Below are positions 45,176 through 56,668 of a DNA stretch of 64,000 bases, in pieces. This DNA is from Desarmillaria ectypa (taxonomy: Eukaryota > Basidiomycota > Agaricomycetes > Agaricales > Physalacriaceae): contig JAUDYN010000001.1 of assembly GCA_030407005.1 (NCBI GenBank), positions 930,001 to 994,000 of the forward strand, read 5' to 3'. How positions within the stretch are numbered: the first letter of the stretch is position 1; each line of letters starts with the position of its first letter. The notes under the pieces were generated by a model. It was not told where the DNA came from, made no database searches, and was given only the letters and a program-made list of their open reading frames with translations. Both the position numbers and the translations under genes were made by a program.

Positions 45176-47179
45176 ATGTCGTCGATCCCCAACAAGCATC
45201 TACACGACGAACTCGCTACTAACACCGAGAGAGTTACAGTCACAACCAAGTTCGGAAGTGTCACTGGCGGAAGAGCAAGCAATGGCGCTGCTGTGTGGTT
45301 AGGGATGTTCATATAATTCTCAAGCTACCACTAAGCTAATCCTCCCATAGAAGTTCCTTTCGCATTACCGCCTAAACGATTTACTGACCCGGTTCCTTTA
45401 CCCAACGGATGGAAGTACGAGGAAGGAAAGGAATACTTGACGGAGTCGAAATGTGAGGTACACGTCCGTTACTGGTCCTAACGAGACTGACTTGGTCGAG
45501 CAGTTGCGGTGCAACCTACGAACAACGGACAGCGAGGAGGTATGCGTCAGCACTGGTGCCTTTATGTCGGTGGATGAATCCGCTGAATCACGCAGATACC
45601 CCCCAGGAAGACGTAGTGGGCTTCGGAAATCCCACGGAAGACCCGTTCGTGTCTACAACACTGTTTTTGGTCATTTCTGATTGCATACAGTCTCTTCGTG
45701 ACCATCGTAGCACCACCCTCTTTCCCCACAAAAAGTGGATTCCCGGTCAAGATTTTCATTCACGGAGGGTGCGTCCAGCCTGGCACGTCTTTTTTTGTTC
45801 CTCCCTCTCACAATCCTCAGATTCCTGCAATTCGGCTCCCCACATGGCTTGAAAAGCCAAAACCAGTTCATCTCCGCCGAACGCTCCGAGGTTTGGGTCA
45901 ACATGGGTTACCGAGTTTCTGCTTTTGGGTTCCTAGCGTGTGAAGCTCCTGGTGTGGACCTGAAAGGGAATTATGGCTTTAAAGACCAATGGCTCGCGAT
46001 CCAGTGGGTCAAAGACAATATCGAGGCGTTTGGAGGTAGGGTTCCGTTCGTGCGCCCCGTATCTTGAGGCTCAGTAATTTAAATGTCAGGAAACCCAAAC
46101 GACATTCAGATTTCAGGTCTTTCTGCAGGAGCACATTCTGTGCATCAAATCCTTCACTACGCCTCCCATCTTCCCAAGGGAGTCAACGCGCCATTCCATT
46201 CCGCTATCCTTCAATCTAACGGCATCATGTATGAGCTCGTCTTCTGCGTCTTTCCGAACCATTGACATCGTGAATATAGTGCTACTCCCAAGACCCCAGC
46301 GCAACTACGGCCCCAATTTGATGCACTATGTCGTGCACTAGGTCTCGATCCTACAGACCCCGATATTGTGAAAACGCTTCGTGACCCATCCAAAGTCTCC
46401 GCTGAGCGGATATGTCATGTCATCGAAACAGACACCGTTGGCACAGAATTCGGCACGTTCCGTGGATGTATCGATAACGACTGGATGCTCTCAACGCCCG
46501 ACACAATGGAATGGCAGCGTTCTGGCGGATTTGCTGCCGCGTTGAAGGAAAAGGGTGTCAAATGTGTTGTTATCGGAGAGACAAGCGAGGAGTGGTACCT
46601 CTACTCTATCGCGCATCCTGTGAAGACTTTGGTTGATGTCCAGAAGAATCTTGAACGATATTACGACACAATTATGGTGGAGGACATGTTGCGCATGTAT
46701 CCCTTGCCCAAGAAAGAGGAAGAGATACAGAAATATTATGGGGACATATTCAGTGACTGGCAGGTTTATTTGCCTGTAAGGATCCTGGCGAGAGATTTGT
46801 GGAAGGCTGAATATCCTGTGTTGAGATATCAGATTCTGTGGGTACCGGACCAATGCAAGAATGATGGTATGTCTTGTTATGATCGTTCGTCCGCGTCGCT
46901 GATCTCTTTCTCACAGGTTATATCACCCACGGTGTTGACAGGATGTATTGGGCGTTTCGCCTCCCCATGTTGTACACAGAAGAGGACGTTTCGATCGCTC
47001 GGAAATGGCTAGATACTGTATTTGGTGAGATCAATACGCTGCAGGAGGAAGGGAAGAGCACGCACGGACCCAGGGAAGTGTTGGCTTTGAAAGGGGATAA
47101 GACGATGGGATGGATTGAGGACGCAGTTTGGGAAGAGAAGATGCGACTGCGTGAGATTTTGCCCGAGGAGAGTTCATAG
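45176..47179 (+). CDS. Type-B carboxylesterase/lipase
   Basis: Alpha/beta-hydrolase. ATG 45176 opens SSIPNKHLHDELATNTERVT and TKFGSVTGGRASNGAAV, then EVPFALPPKRFTDPVPLPNG, AVQPTNNGQ, GFGNPTEDPF and FPVKIFIHGG (oxyanion-hole HGG). Next are QFISAERSEVWVNMGYRVSA, YGFKDQWLAIQWVKDNIEAF and the nucleophile elbow NPNDIQISGLSAGAHSVHQI (Ser in GLSAG). Later segments are GCIDNDWMLSTPDTMEWQRS, ETSEEWYLYSIAHPV and the likely catalytic-His region GYITHGVDRMYWAFRLP, ending EKMRLREILPEESS. Introns were placed at about 45299-45349, 45451-45505, 45539-45588, 45653-45707, 45769-45820, 46036-46085, 46228-46280 and 46866-46917. No signal peptide, so a cytosolic enzyme is suggested. One exon border near 45660-45710 is uncertain. 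It follows the pseudokinase gene in the same direction after 227 bp. Confidence 0.85.
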
Positions 47180-47482
47180 CACCCACCAATATCCATCATA
47201 GCTGTACATCGAAATTCTATTTTTCCCACTAATTTCAAGGTCCCGACAACGACGGTGAATAAAGAATTTAATAGCAAGCCTACTTCTGCGGCAATCCATT
47301 TCACTGACACCCATGAAACCCAACCTGTACCAGAATTACGGACATTTACATCATGAAGATATCTACACATTCTGTATGTCTGTGTTTGTGCTTGATATCT
47401 CGGACACAGGTGAGGTAAGGGACATTAGTCGGTGGCAGGTCCAGGTATTTCATAACGGAAGGTGCTCCAAACATTGCCAGAA
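47180..47482. other. 3' flank between convergent genes
   Basis: No coding frame recognised. A TGAATAAAGAATTTAATAGC stretch at about 47252 may include a polyadenylation signal (AATAAA) for the carboxylesterase gene. Confidence 0.4.
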
Positions 47483-48112
47483 CTATGGAGTCTCTTTGCT
47501 TTGTTTGAGATGTCCGAGTAAGATATCCATGTAGCGTTGGACATTGCATAAGAAAGTATGAAAACGTAGAAAAGCTGAGGCATCAACCGGCCGATACATT
47601 TGGATATGCGGGTTAATGTAATAACGAGGATGAGTTTCATTTTCATCCTGTAGTAGCAGTCATGAGAACGCGAGCAAAACTGAATACTATATAGCATACC
47701 TGTTCCCACCATGAAGAATATATGCGTACAACTCCGGACGAAACTGTGATATCGAATACGACTGCTTGAATGTCAGGAGTATAAATCAGAGCCTGAGCTG
47801 TTGGTAAGTCGATGATGATCTGAATCTTATCCAAGTCAAGCTCCTGGTCCTTCATCTCTACGGCGAAAGCTAGGACCAGCGACGGCCCCTCATAGAGTAA
47901 GTGATCTTGTATCCAGAGTGCGAGATTTTCTCTGGTTCCGATCGGGGCATCCGACGGGTGTGCCTTCTGTTCTCGGTAGGATATAGTAGGGAAACCACGA
48001 TATCAACTTGTGCGTAAGGCGAGGGAGGAAGAGATTGATTCAAAAGCCAAGGATCATGATCTGAAGAATGGTATTGGATGTCGCGTAATTGACATCCCGT
48101 CTTGTAGGACAT
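47483..48112 (-). pseudogene. Conserved-looking hypothetical protein with a frameshift
   Basis: I do not recognise the function. ATG 48112 gives SYKTGCQLRDIQYHSSDHDP, WLLNQSLPPSPYAQVDIVVS and KITYSMRGRRWS. The next coherent stretch, SLVLAFAVEMKDQELDLDKI, then QIIIDLPTAQALIYTPDIQA and VVFDITVSSGVVRIYSSWWE, begins in another frame exactly where the first ends (about 47884). They overlap rather than being separated by an intron, so a small deletion or a base-call error is likely. After an intron (about 47696-47655) comes DENETHPRYYINPHIQMYRP, VDASAFLRFHTFLCNVQRYM, DILLGHLKQSKETP and a stop at 47483. The protein-like composition of all parts argues for a recently broken gene. Confidence 0.5.
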
Positions 48113-49791
48113 GTTAAATAAAGGCTACTGCAAGGAACAATATTTGCAGAATACCTCATTTATAGGATCCTCTAACTATCAGATCACGTTCTGGATCATC
48201 CATTGTCAAGCCTTTTATCGTGGCATACACATTGGACAAGACAGGCCTTTATCTCAACGTAATCAACATCCGTGCTTTCAGGTATATGTGGCTGTGGCAT
48301 TGTATTTTCGTCGAGAAGACCTTGTGAAAGGAAGCAACAGCTTACGATAGATTGATTGGCCAGCTAGAGGAAGATATTACAGGCAGTCGCATTGTTCGAC
48401 CTTGTCTTATCGTCGGCCAGCATCCAGGTAAAGGCGGCTAGGTAACCTGATTGTATGCGTCCACTACCAAGCTCAGTATATGCGCTTCCGTCTCTAATTC
48501 CTGAGCAAGGTCGGTCTTTAGTGAAGAAGATATTGGCGGTCATCATCCATTGGTCGAAGCATTGGCCTGGGACTATATCGTCAGAAGAAATAGATCTTTG
48601 GATAAATGCTCACTGGGATGGAGACAGGCATTCGCAAGCAGAAGATCCTTGCTGGGAGGAAGAGTCGCTGTCATTGTCAGATATTCAAAGTTCTCACGGT
48701 TAGCATATCGATCGTGGCTGGCGACTTTTACGAACGTCTATAGATATTCATCTGATAAAACTAGTTTGTACTTGGACTATACTTCTCACGACGGACGTAA
48801 TAGAGCCCAGGTACGGTCCTTAATATTTCCTTTCGCTCAGCAGAAGGGTCTCAAATACAGAAAGAAATGACTTACAATAATCAAAAAGGTGATCTTTAAT
48901 CTCAAATTTCTCCTCTTCCAAATCCCCAACAAAAGTAGCATCATCCCCTTCATAGTCCTTCTTTCTCTTCATAGAAGTCTTGACTTTCCTAACAACTCGC
49001 TTCCCCGCATCGACCGTCATCTTCCCCATATCCTCAGCCCTGAACCATACAACCAGGACAAGTATTCCAGGAAAAATCACGGGGACCTCCAGCAAGCGTC
49101 GGGTAGTACTCTTGTGCCGATTAGCATTTTCACAACACATTCTTGATGGTGCTGCGCGAGTACACAATAAAGCCGGACTCGCCAGGCTAGGTGGCGGTTC
49201 GCTGTTGTTCGCTGTCACGGTACCGGTACAAACGCAGCATATTGATGCCCCCTCATATGAAGGATGCTTATATGATTCCCGTGCCGAACGGTGAATACTT
49301 GAAACTTTAAATCCCGAAAGTAGCTGCGGAACCGGTTCCGGGGCAACTGATCATGATTTACAATTTGCTCAACAATTCAGAATCAAGAAGTTACGAGACC
49401 GGGAATATTGCCATAGTACGCAAGGTGTCAGCCTGGGTGTCTAGATATGCTTCGAAATGTCAACTGAGCAGACAGAACCTTGTATCTTGGATGAGATTCA
49501 GAAGCCTCTCACACGTTCCCAAATATAGACTCGTAACCTCGAGGCGGCTTCTTGCGCATCATTGATCCGCTTGATGATGGCCGCGTATTGTATTCAACGT
49601 GAAAAAGGCAGAGTACAGCAAAAACGTCGAAAAAAATGAATATACTTACATGCAACCGAAGAAAACAAAAATAAGATGCAAGATGCAATATGTACATGTC
49701 CCTGAGATGATGAAAACAAACGTTTCAATAAAATACTCATACTATAATTCCGATCCGATCCGTTGTGGTTAACATACATTCTGTCCGCCAT
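48113..49791. other. Unassigned region
   Basis: Minus frame 48820-49218 (132 codons) has a hydrophobic helix (VIFPGILVLVVWF) flanked by a Lys-rich tail (VVRKVKTSMKRKKDYEGDD). It may be a small membrane protein, but start and exons are unclear. Frames at 48364-48900 on both strands are interrupted. AT-rich DNA at 49600-49790 lies next to the 3' end of the PLP-enzyme gene. Confidence 0.35.
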
Positions 49792-51795
49792 TCAGATAGC
49801 CTGGCCAATCATGGCGCCCGAGGCCTTCGTCCATTGATCCCACATGACTTCTCGTGTCCGTTCATTCGACATCAGCGTCGCGAAACGGATGACTTGCCAT
49901 GCATCGTAGAAGTTACTCGCCAGTCCAAAGCTTATCCGCACAACTCCAAGCTCTTGCCCTACAAAATTTTCGAAATCCTTGAGAGTTACTCCGGAATATA
50001 ACTGTTTCATTTCGTCTTGGATGTTGAGGATGGCAGCCGCCCCGCCAGGATTACACATACACCCCGTACGAAGAGATATATTATGCTGGGAAGCGGCATG
50101 TTCGACAAACGAGTTGGGAATCATTTCGCCTGACGGCTATGGGAGCTACTGGGTCAGGAGACTTACCGGTAGACTACTAGTGGGAAACTCACGGATAAGA
50201 AAACCAAAGAAATGATCGAGCCAGTATCGGCTTGTTCGCCTACTGAGCGAAGCCGTTTTGAAGGTGTTCGTGAAAGAATACGAACGATGGGTGTTCCAGT
50301 TGTGTCGTGGCGCAGTCGTGTAAGTGAAGAAATGACATAGTGTAGGAGCGTAGTAAGTCGTAGAGGAAGAAAAGGAAGGTAAGCCGAAAGAAACCGTAGG
50401 CCATCTGTTACCGCGGGTAATGTTAGATAGTTAATCGTTCCATCCTACGATGGAGATCTTAGTAATCATGAGACGTGAATAAAGGATACCGCACCAACCT
50501 CAAATTGTTCATGAGGGCTATGCGATCTGGTGACGATACTTCCAGGCACCTGAACGACGTCGACGGTTCCTCCAGCAAACCAAGGACGTTTCAGCTGTGC
50601 CAGGAACGACTTTTTGACAACAAGGGCTCCAACACCTGTTGGGAAGCCGAACATTTTGTAGAATGAAATTGCCATCGCGTCAACCGGCGTATCCTCGAGG
50701 GACACCACCGATGTCGGGGCCAGAGCAGCGGCATCAAGGATCGTATTATATCCCAATGAGGATGCATATTCAATAAGAGAAAGGGAAGATTTAGAATTCG
50801 TGATGTTTGATTGTCCGGTTAGTGCGAATAAACTTGGGGAAAGATCTTTGTATCGAGGGCGATTGCGGAGAAGGGTGTTCTGTAGAGTTTAGCATCAGAT
50901 ATAGGGTCGAAATGGCGCATACATCGAGTTTCTACCTTAGCTAGAACCGGATCTATCCCGCCATGAGGCAAACAAGGGATATAGCATACCCTGGACCCGC
51001 GTCCAGTTGCAAATTCCCGAATGCCGTGCACGCTATTATGCGAATCGGCCGACAGAACATAGGTACTGCCTCCAGAGAATGGAAAGGATTCGCCCACGAG
51101 TTTCAGAGCACCAGTAGCATTGGTTGTAAACACAACTGTGTACTCGGGAGGCGCTCGAAAGAATGAAAGTACCGCTGCCCTGGCTTCATCTGCACATTTT
51201 AGGGATAGCTTGGAGCTGTAAATAATAAATTAGCCAATGTAAGGAACAATCCAGGGCAGCTATGACGGACCTGTTGCTGACGGAATGGGTATTTCCGAGG
51301 ACACTGCGATGCAAAAAGTCGGTATGGACGCGTATGAGACTCTCAGGATAGATGGCGCCGCCCATATAGTCGACATATGTCTCGCCTGTCGTCTCTAGTC
51401 GCGTAAAGTCGGTACGACGGAGGGTGTCGAGTATCCAGGTGAGCCGATACTCTGCTGATAAATGGGGAATATGAAACAGAAGTAAAAGCGGTCCACGTAC
51501 CCGGGAATTCTCGTAGAAAATCAGTGTACGCCACTGAAGCATCGCCGGGTACAATATCTTTTGGGGGAAGATACGAGAGACGCCTATACGCATAGGTCCC
51601 CTCAGTTAGCTGTCGCGTGTTCTCATTGTCGCGACAGTGAGATTTCTCGTTTACGAGTAGAAATTCGGAAGTTTCCCTGGAGGGTACGGAAGCGAGAGTC
51701 GAGGAACTGGTTGTCGCGCAGGCGAGGTGGGAGAATATCGTAGACTGTTTCCGGCGTACGGAACGGGGAATTGGCTGAGACTGAGAATGGCCCAT
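49792..51795 (-). CDS. PLP-dependent class V aminotransferase-like protein, MOCOS N-domain type
   Basis: Resembles the N-terminal, cysteine-desulfurase-like half of molybdenum cofactor sulfurase, which transfers sulfur to the Moco of xanthine dehydrogenase and aldehyde oxidase. ATG 51795 starts a Ser/Thr-rich, possibly disordered lead (MGHSQSQPIPRSVRRKQSTI), then PPKDIVPGDASVAYTDFLRE, TGETYVDYMGGAIYPESLIR, SVLGNTHSVSNR and VVFTTNATGALKLVGESFPF. Next are YVLSADSHNSVHGIREFA, DAAALAPTSVVSLEDTPVDA and the PLP lysine in AISFYKMFGFPTGVGALVV. It continues DGTINYLTLPAVTDGLRFLS and SLTRLRHDTTGTPIVRILSR, with the desulfurase cysteine region LRTGCMCNPGGAAA and the end ISFGLASNFYDAWQVIRF. The C-terminal MOSC domain is absent, so it is a stand-alone N-domain. 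About eight introns. Intact by inspection. Confidence 0.87.
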
Positions 51796-53354
51796 GCTAG
51801 TTGTCAGAGCTGGGAGTGGTTGTGCAAAAGGTAAGCAGGCACTTTATATGCAGGTTCGGCGGTATCCGATGATATACGGCTAGATCTGATACATGCGGGG
51901 ACTGGTAGGTGGCAGTGAGCGCTCTGCCAACGTTAAGTAACGGGAATTTGTAGGAAACAAGAAAGAAAAGAGAAGGCAGCCCAGCGAAGTGATCGCGCTG
52001 TCAAACAAGACGAAACAAATACCCAACGCCGTTCGACGCGTCCACCACCAGGTATCGCTGAAATACTCATTTCCTTATTCTTCATCTTCAGTTCCTCTGC
52101 ATCAAATCTATCGAGGCACCCGTGTCCTTCCCTGTATTCCGCTTATCTATTGTGGTGTCATCTTGGTTCCGAACGGACATGTACTAGCGCGTTCATTATG
52201 CTCGATCAGACCTGTCGGAGCCGTGTCACGGACCCACGGATACCAACTGCCATTTTTAGCGCGTCCACGTTGTGATGGACAATCTCCTCCAGAAAAACAG
52301 ACAAGAAGCACCGATAATTTTGATATTAAATAATCCGATAGATCCTGTCGCCCTGACTTTTATCTGGCGTGACCAAGGACGCTAGAGTCATCCTCTTTAG
52401 CATTGAGGCCCTCCAGATTCCGCACTGACAGCCGAAACGTATGCACGAATAGCTCAATCTGCGACCAACTGGATTATGCGGAACTGAGTCGAGGGGGTCT
52501 GTGTTTTGTCGTCGGGGCAATCCGAGCATTCCAAATTGTTAATCTTGATAACCGTATTTGTGTCATAGAATAACGAATCATGCCCTCGAGTAGCGCTGAG
52601 ATGCCCAGAGCGAGGCGTGAGACCATTACGGCTACAACACCACAAGGTGTCGAAACCGCAAACGGTTAGAATTTTTGATAGCACAATCAACTCCAGCTAT
52701 GCCATTACTTTCCCCGATAGTTGAGGTTGCTGAATAATGAGAGTTTTTTGTTAGAAAGCCAAGATATAGCACAGCACTTGGGATATTCTACAATGTACAG
52801 CTTCTAAGCAATGAAACACAAATACAAGCAAGGCTTTTGATGTCTGCTGAAATCAAATCAAAAATGAACCAAGAATAAATGACATTCTCGGGGTAAACCT
52901 ACTTGGAGAGTACAAGCACGGTGTGATGGAGTATCCATCTACCGAGTCACAGGTACAACAATCTCAATGGCCCTATGAGCCTATCCGATGATCACCGTAA
53001 TTCATTTGGTCCCAACGAGCCCAAAGCATAAAAGGCTAGGTTCAGAGCATATCCCCGGACAAGGCTTCGAGCGCACAAGAAGCACAATCACTGTTGGTGA
53101 AAAAAATGCACTATCCAAAGGCATCAACGGAGAAAAACACGAAGCTGGATAGTTAAAGCCGGTGTCCACTGCATGGGATGGAGAACTAGACTCGGCGTTA
53201 ACCGAAGTCTCTGTCTCCAAGGCTCTAACATGAACAAAGCGTTACGGTCCGACATTCCGAAATGACTCAATTCACCAACCTCAATGCAGGCTTGAACAAA
53301 CACACAAAGCGTCAACATCCATTCTTTCAGATATATATATACCTTCTCATTGAA
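51796..53354. other. Gene-poor region, nothing firm
   Basis: A 114-codon plus frame at 51989-52333 and shorter frames on both strands show no family. Protein-like fragments appear around 52280-52375 (LLQKNRQEAPIILILNNPID) without partners. AT-rich from about 52690 to 52880. Confidence 0.35.
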
Positions 53355-54419
53355 ATGACCCCAGCTTCGGATGCATGCATCCCTTCCTTGCCACCTTTCA
53401 TTCAAGTCCAGGGTGTGATAAACATCCGAATGGTTGGAGGATACAAAACCGCGATGCCTTCGACAATAGTTAATCCTGAAATCGTATTCAGATCCGGAGA
53501 ACTATCATTCTTAATGGAGAATGGTAAACAACAGTTAATCTCACATGGAATACGCCGCATCTTCGATCTTCGTTCAGATATCGAGGGAGTCACATATGTC
53601 CGTGCAGCAATAAGCGAGAAGAATGCCTTCGATCCTACGAGTCTTGCTTTACGATGAGCTCCCGGCTTCGTATTTTTACCGTTCAATGTCACTGACTTGG
53701 ACCAAAAGTCTACAAGCCTCCGACAGAGATGAAATTCAACGTTCACATCAGCTGGCATATAATTCGTCCATCCAATTTATCCAGACATTTTTAGAAGTAT
53801 ACGAAGAAATCTTGACCATTGCCGGTCCGGCCTTTAATGCGATCTTGCGACATTTAATCGACAAACCGGGGGAACCGATTCTAGTGCACTGTACAGGTTC
53901 GGGATATTTGCGGTTATCGTCTAGTGGTGCATCTGACCTGGGAATGTGTAGCTGGGAAAGATCGAACGGTGCTGGTATGCGCGGTACTTTTGATGGTGAG
54001 CACATACTTAGTCTAGTTCTCAGTCTGGTGTTACTGACCGTGTGGATCATGGCAGATGCTTGGAATACATGATCGGGATATCGTAAACGATTACGCTCTG
54101 ACAACGCATGGTCTCGAGCGAGCTATTCCGATGTTCACCGCGCGACTCCAGAAGAATCCGATCTACCGTAACAATTTTGAAGGGGCGGTCAAAATGGGCA
54201 GTTCGAGGTCGGTATCTCCTCGTTCCGTTAGGTATGGATCTCTAATTATTTTTGCCTATAGGTTAGAGACAATGGTCGCGACGCTCCAGATGATACGGGA
54301 GAATTTTGGTGTTGCGGAAGGGTATATCAAGGCATACACTAGTCTAGGGGACAAGGATATAGAGAGGCTGCGTCAAATACTCCTCGTCACTGCGTGTTCT
54401 ATTAGAAAGAATATATGAC
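53355..54419 (+). pseudogene. Tyrosine phosphatase (Y_phosphatase3 type) pseudogene with deleted P-loop
   Basis: Starts TPASDACIPSLPPFIQVQGV, INIRMVGGYKTAMPSTIVNP, EIVFRSGELSFLMENGKQQL and ISHGIRRIFDLRSDIEG, the usual N-terminus of bacterial/fungal NIRDVGG-type tyrosine phosphatases. AFDPTSLALR runs into a stop at about 53655. The next part, FLEVYEEILTIAGPAFNAIL and RHLIDKPGEPILVHCT (to about 53895), reaches the catalytic loop, but the following bases lead straight into GIFAVIV in another frame. The residues that should form the rest of HCxxGxxR, with its essential Arg, are gone. Then DIVNDYALTTHGLERAIPMF, RLQKNPIYRNNFEGAVKMGS, ETMVATLQMIRENFGVAEGY, IKAYTSLGDKDIERLRQILL follow in order, ending near 54419. 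The gene cannot make an active phosphatase. Confidence 0.85.
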
Positions 54420-55021
54420 TTACCAGGTCGCAGCAAATTGGAGTACTTACCTAAAAAGTCAACCCCGGTGGCGCCAGGCGTGGGAAAGTCGGGATCGACG
54501 ACGCGAAAGTGATCGTTGCGAGACTCTTCCAACGTCCATCACCACTCGTGTACCCTTTGCTCTGTCTATGCCCGATCTTGGTGTCAAATCCTCACCTGTC
54601 TTTGGTTTCGTTTCACTTCTCCGTAATGAACGTGTGTGCTTGGAATGCTCAGTAGCTTGTTGGAAATCATCGTCATCAGCATGTCCGACACGGAGGAGTG
54701 TCGCCGCAGGATTGAGATACGAGCTATTTGGTGTGTATCATAGATTTTTTGTGCATATTTTGTTGATTCATTTGGAACCAGGGCTTAGAATTTGGAAAAC
54801 AAATAGTATTCCTGCACGCCGCCAATACAGCCAGCAGCGAGCAAGGCGTAAACATGTCCAGCAGAATTTAATTGGTTGCTCAGAATAGCGTACTAGCACA
54901 AGTCTCGCCCGTCTGAGGCATTCTCCCCTCTTTTTGACTTGGCATCGCCTCGTCCATGTCTCATCACCTCATTTATAACCCCACGCCCAAGACAAGGAAT
55001 GCCGTCTATCTCTGCCCCACC
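54420..55021. other. Intergenic with promoter of the Kre6-like gene
   Basis: A 157-codon plus frame (54415-54888) has mixed composition and no motif; I do not accept it as a gene. A TATA box is at its right end. Confidence 0.4.
54974..54978 (+). promoter_or_regulatory. TATA box of the Kre6-like gene
   Basis: TATAA in ATTTATAACCCC lies 48 bp before ATG 55022. It decides for ATG 55022 (context CACCATGG) against an in-frame ATG at 54956, which lies upstream of the box. Confidence 0.5.
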
Positions 55022-56668
55022 ATGGACGCCACTTCGAGCCCAGTTACCAATGCGTCCGAGGAAGCTAAGTTTGAATTTTGTCACCTCCCTTCGAAGTTCT
55101 CCTTGACGCCGGGGAAGGAAGAAGCACCGCTACCATCGCCTATGATAGAGCGGCCCGGCAAGTCACTCTTCCCCTCCGACATAGGACTGCATGGTCGGAG
55201 GTTCTCAAACTACTCTCCGCCCTCTAGTCCTGGAGGTTCTACCGACTCTTGTGGATCCACAGAAGGGATAACCGAACTATCAGTGTTGCCCAGCCTGCCA
55301 CACTCCGAGGAATCATCTCTATCTTCCCATGCGCCTACCCGGTCTGTGTCTGCGAAGAGCTTCGTCTCTTCGCCTTTGAACCCTGCGACTATTCACTCCA
55401 CCGCTCGACCACACACGCTCTCAGAGTTGAATAGGATACCATCGGAGGATATCAGAGCTATATGCGACCCGTCAAATACGTCACTTCGAAGCTCCATGAT
55501 TTTATACAAGCTTGCAGATGGAACGCCTCCCACCCGTCGATTCCACCCCCATAGGAAATCTATCTTGTCCACATCTGGTGACTCCGTCCTGTCCCTGTCT
55601 TCCGATTCGAAATATCCTTCTGCACCTGTGGGCACCCGCGATCGCGGGCTCGTGGCTTATGCCTTTGACCCTTTAGCGGAGGATCTTATAGTCGACGATG
55701 ACACCGACGAAACGCTCGATGACGCAAAGGTGGACCGTCTGTCTCTACGCGGCATCGCCAACGTCGCGGCGCTCATCTTCTTGCTGATTGGTATCATTTC
55801 GTTATTTGTGGTTTACCCTGTGGTAGCGTTCTATAAGCACAGTCATAAAAATCGGTCCATCGCGGAGAATCCCTTCATCAACTCTACGGGTCAGGCGGAA
55901 GATACCATTCCAACAAACCGGCACGAAGTGAGGAGTCAGATTCCATTTTCGTCAGTATCTCTTTTACTATAAAAGCATTTTGTGCTCTCATTTGAACATA
56001 GCCTCATTTCGAGTAATGAAATTCCGCTTGGCCAGGGTATGGTCGATCAACCTGGAGAGTATACTCTCGTCTTCAAGGATGAGTTCGATAGGGACGATCG
56101 TCCTCTTATAAACGGTCTGTCTTTTACAATTAAAATTATTTTGGCTTCTGACGTGCAGTTCAGGTAATGATCCTGTATGGCAAGCAACGGCCTATGCAAG
56201 AACATTTCTCGCGAGGATTTTCAAAAATCAATTGGTCCTTGATGGGTCAGCCGGCGCAGTTCGTCTTCACGGACCTGTCTGCATCTCGCCAGGCGGATAT
56301 CTGGAGATTTCGTACAGGTCTCCAGAAGACCACGAAATAAAGAAGTTTGCCGTAAGTTTCCTCTAACTGCTCTTGAACCCTATCGTGAACGCCTTTGTCT
56401 AGTGGTATATCGAATCAGACGTTGCTTCATGGCTGGGTTTGACCATCGATCTAGGTGAGTCGGATTGATACTAGTGTGACGGGAGCGCAGTTCACGTCGT
56501 ATTACAGGAGGTGACAAAAGGAGTAAAGAGCATGCTGTTTGGATTGAATATGTTAAAGTATATGAACCTTTCGGTGCTTCATCCTCCGGTGCTTGTATTG
56601 AAACGTCGCCCACGAACAACGTGATATTTTCTCCCTATGCTTTCTGTGGGTCACATAATAGCGGTTAA
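55022..56668 (+). CDS. Kre6/Skn1-like beta-glucan synthesis protein with most of the GH16 core missing
   Basis: Kre6/Skn1 are type II Golgi/ER membrane proteins needed for cell-wall beta-1,6-glucan, with a lumenal GH16-like domain. Here ATG 55022 starts a Ser-rich cytosolic head of about 240 residues, then the family's juxtamembrane GLVAYAFDPLAEDL, the helix RGIANVAALIFLLIGIISLF, VVYPVVAFYKH, and lumenal INSTGQAEDTIPT. GQGMVDQPGEYTLVFKDEFD is spliced to NGNDPVWQATAY, as in the family start WPGDDPFWEA. Then ISPGGYLEISYRSPEDHEIK goes almost at once to AWYIESDVASWLGLTIDLG and AVWIEYVKVYEPFGASSSG, the C-terminal YVRVYQ region. The long middle part with the catalytic ExDxxE signature is absent. 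Introns still join in frame and the stop is at 56666-56668. Either a decayed gene or a non-catalytic paralogue. Confidence 0.72.

Noticed and set aside
48113..48900. FunK1-type fungal kinase remnant
   Set aside because: I looked for kinase motifs in all frames and found none. Only isolated protein-like snippets remain.
54415..54888. 157-codon plus-strand open frame after the phosphatase pseudogene
   Set aside because: Composition is arbitrary, with no domain, signal or splice partner. It overlaps the pseudogene end and the promoter of the next gene.
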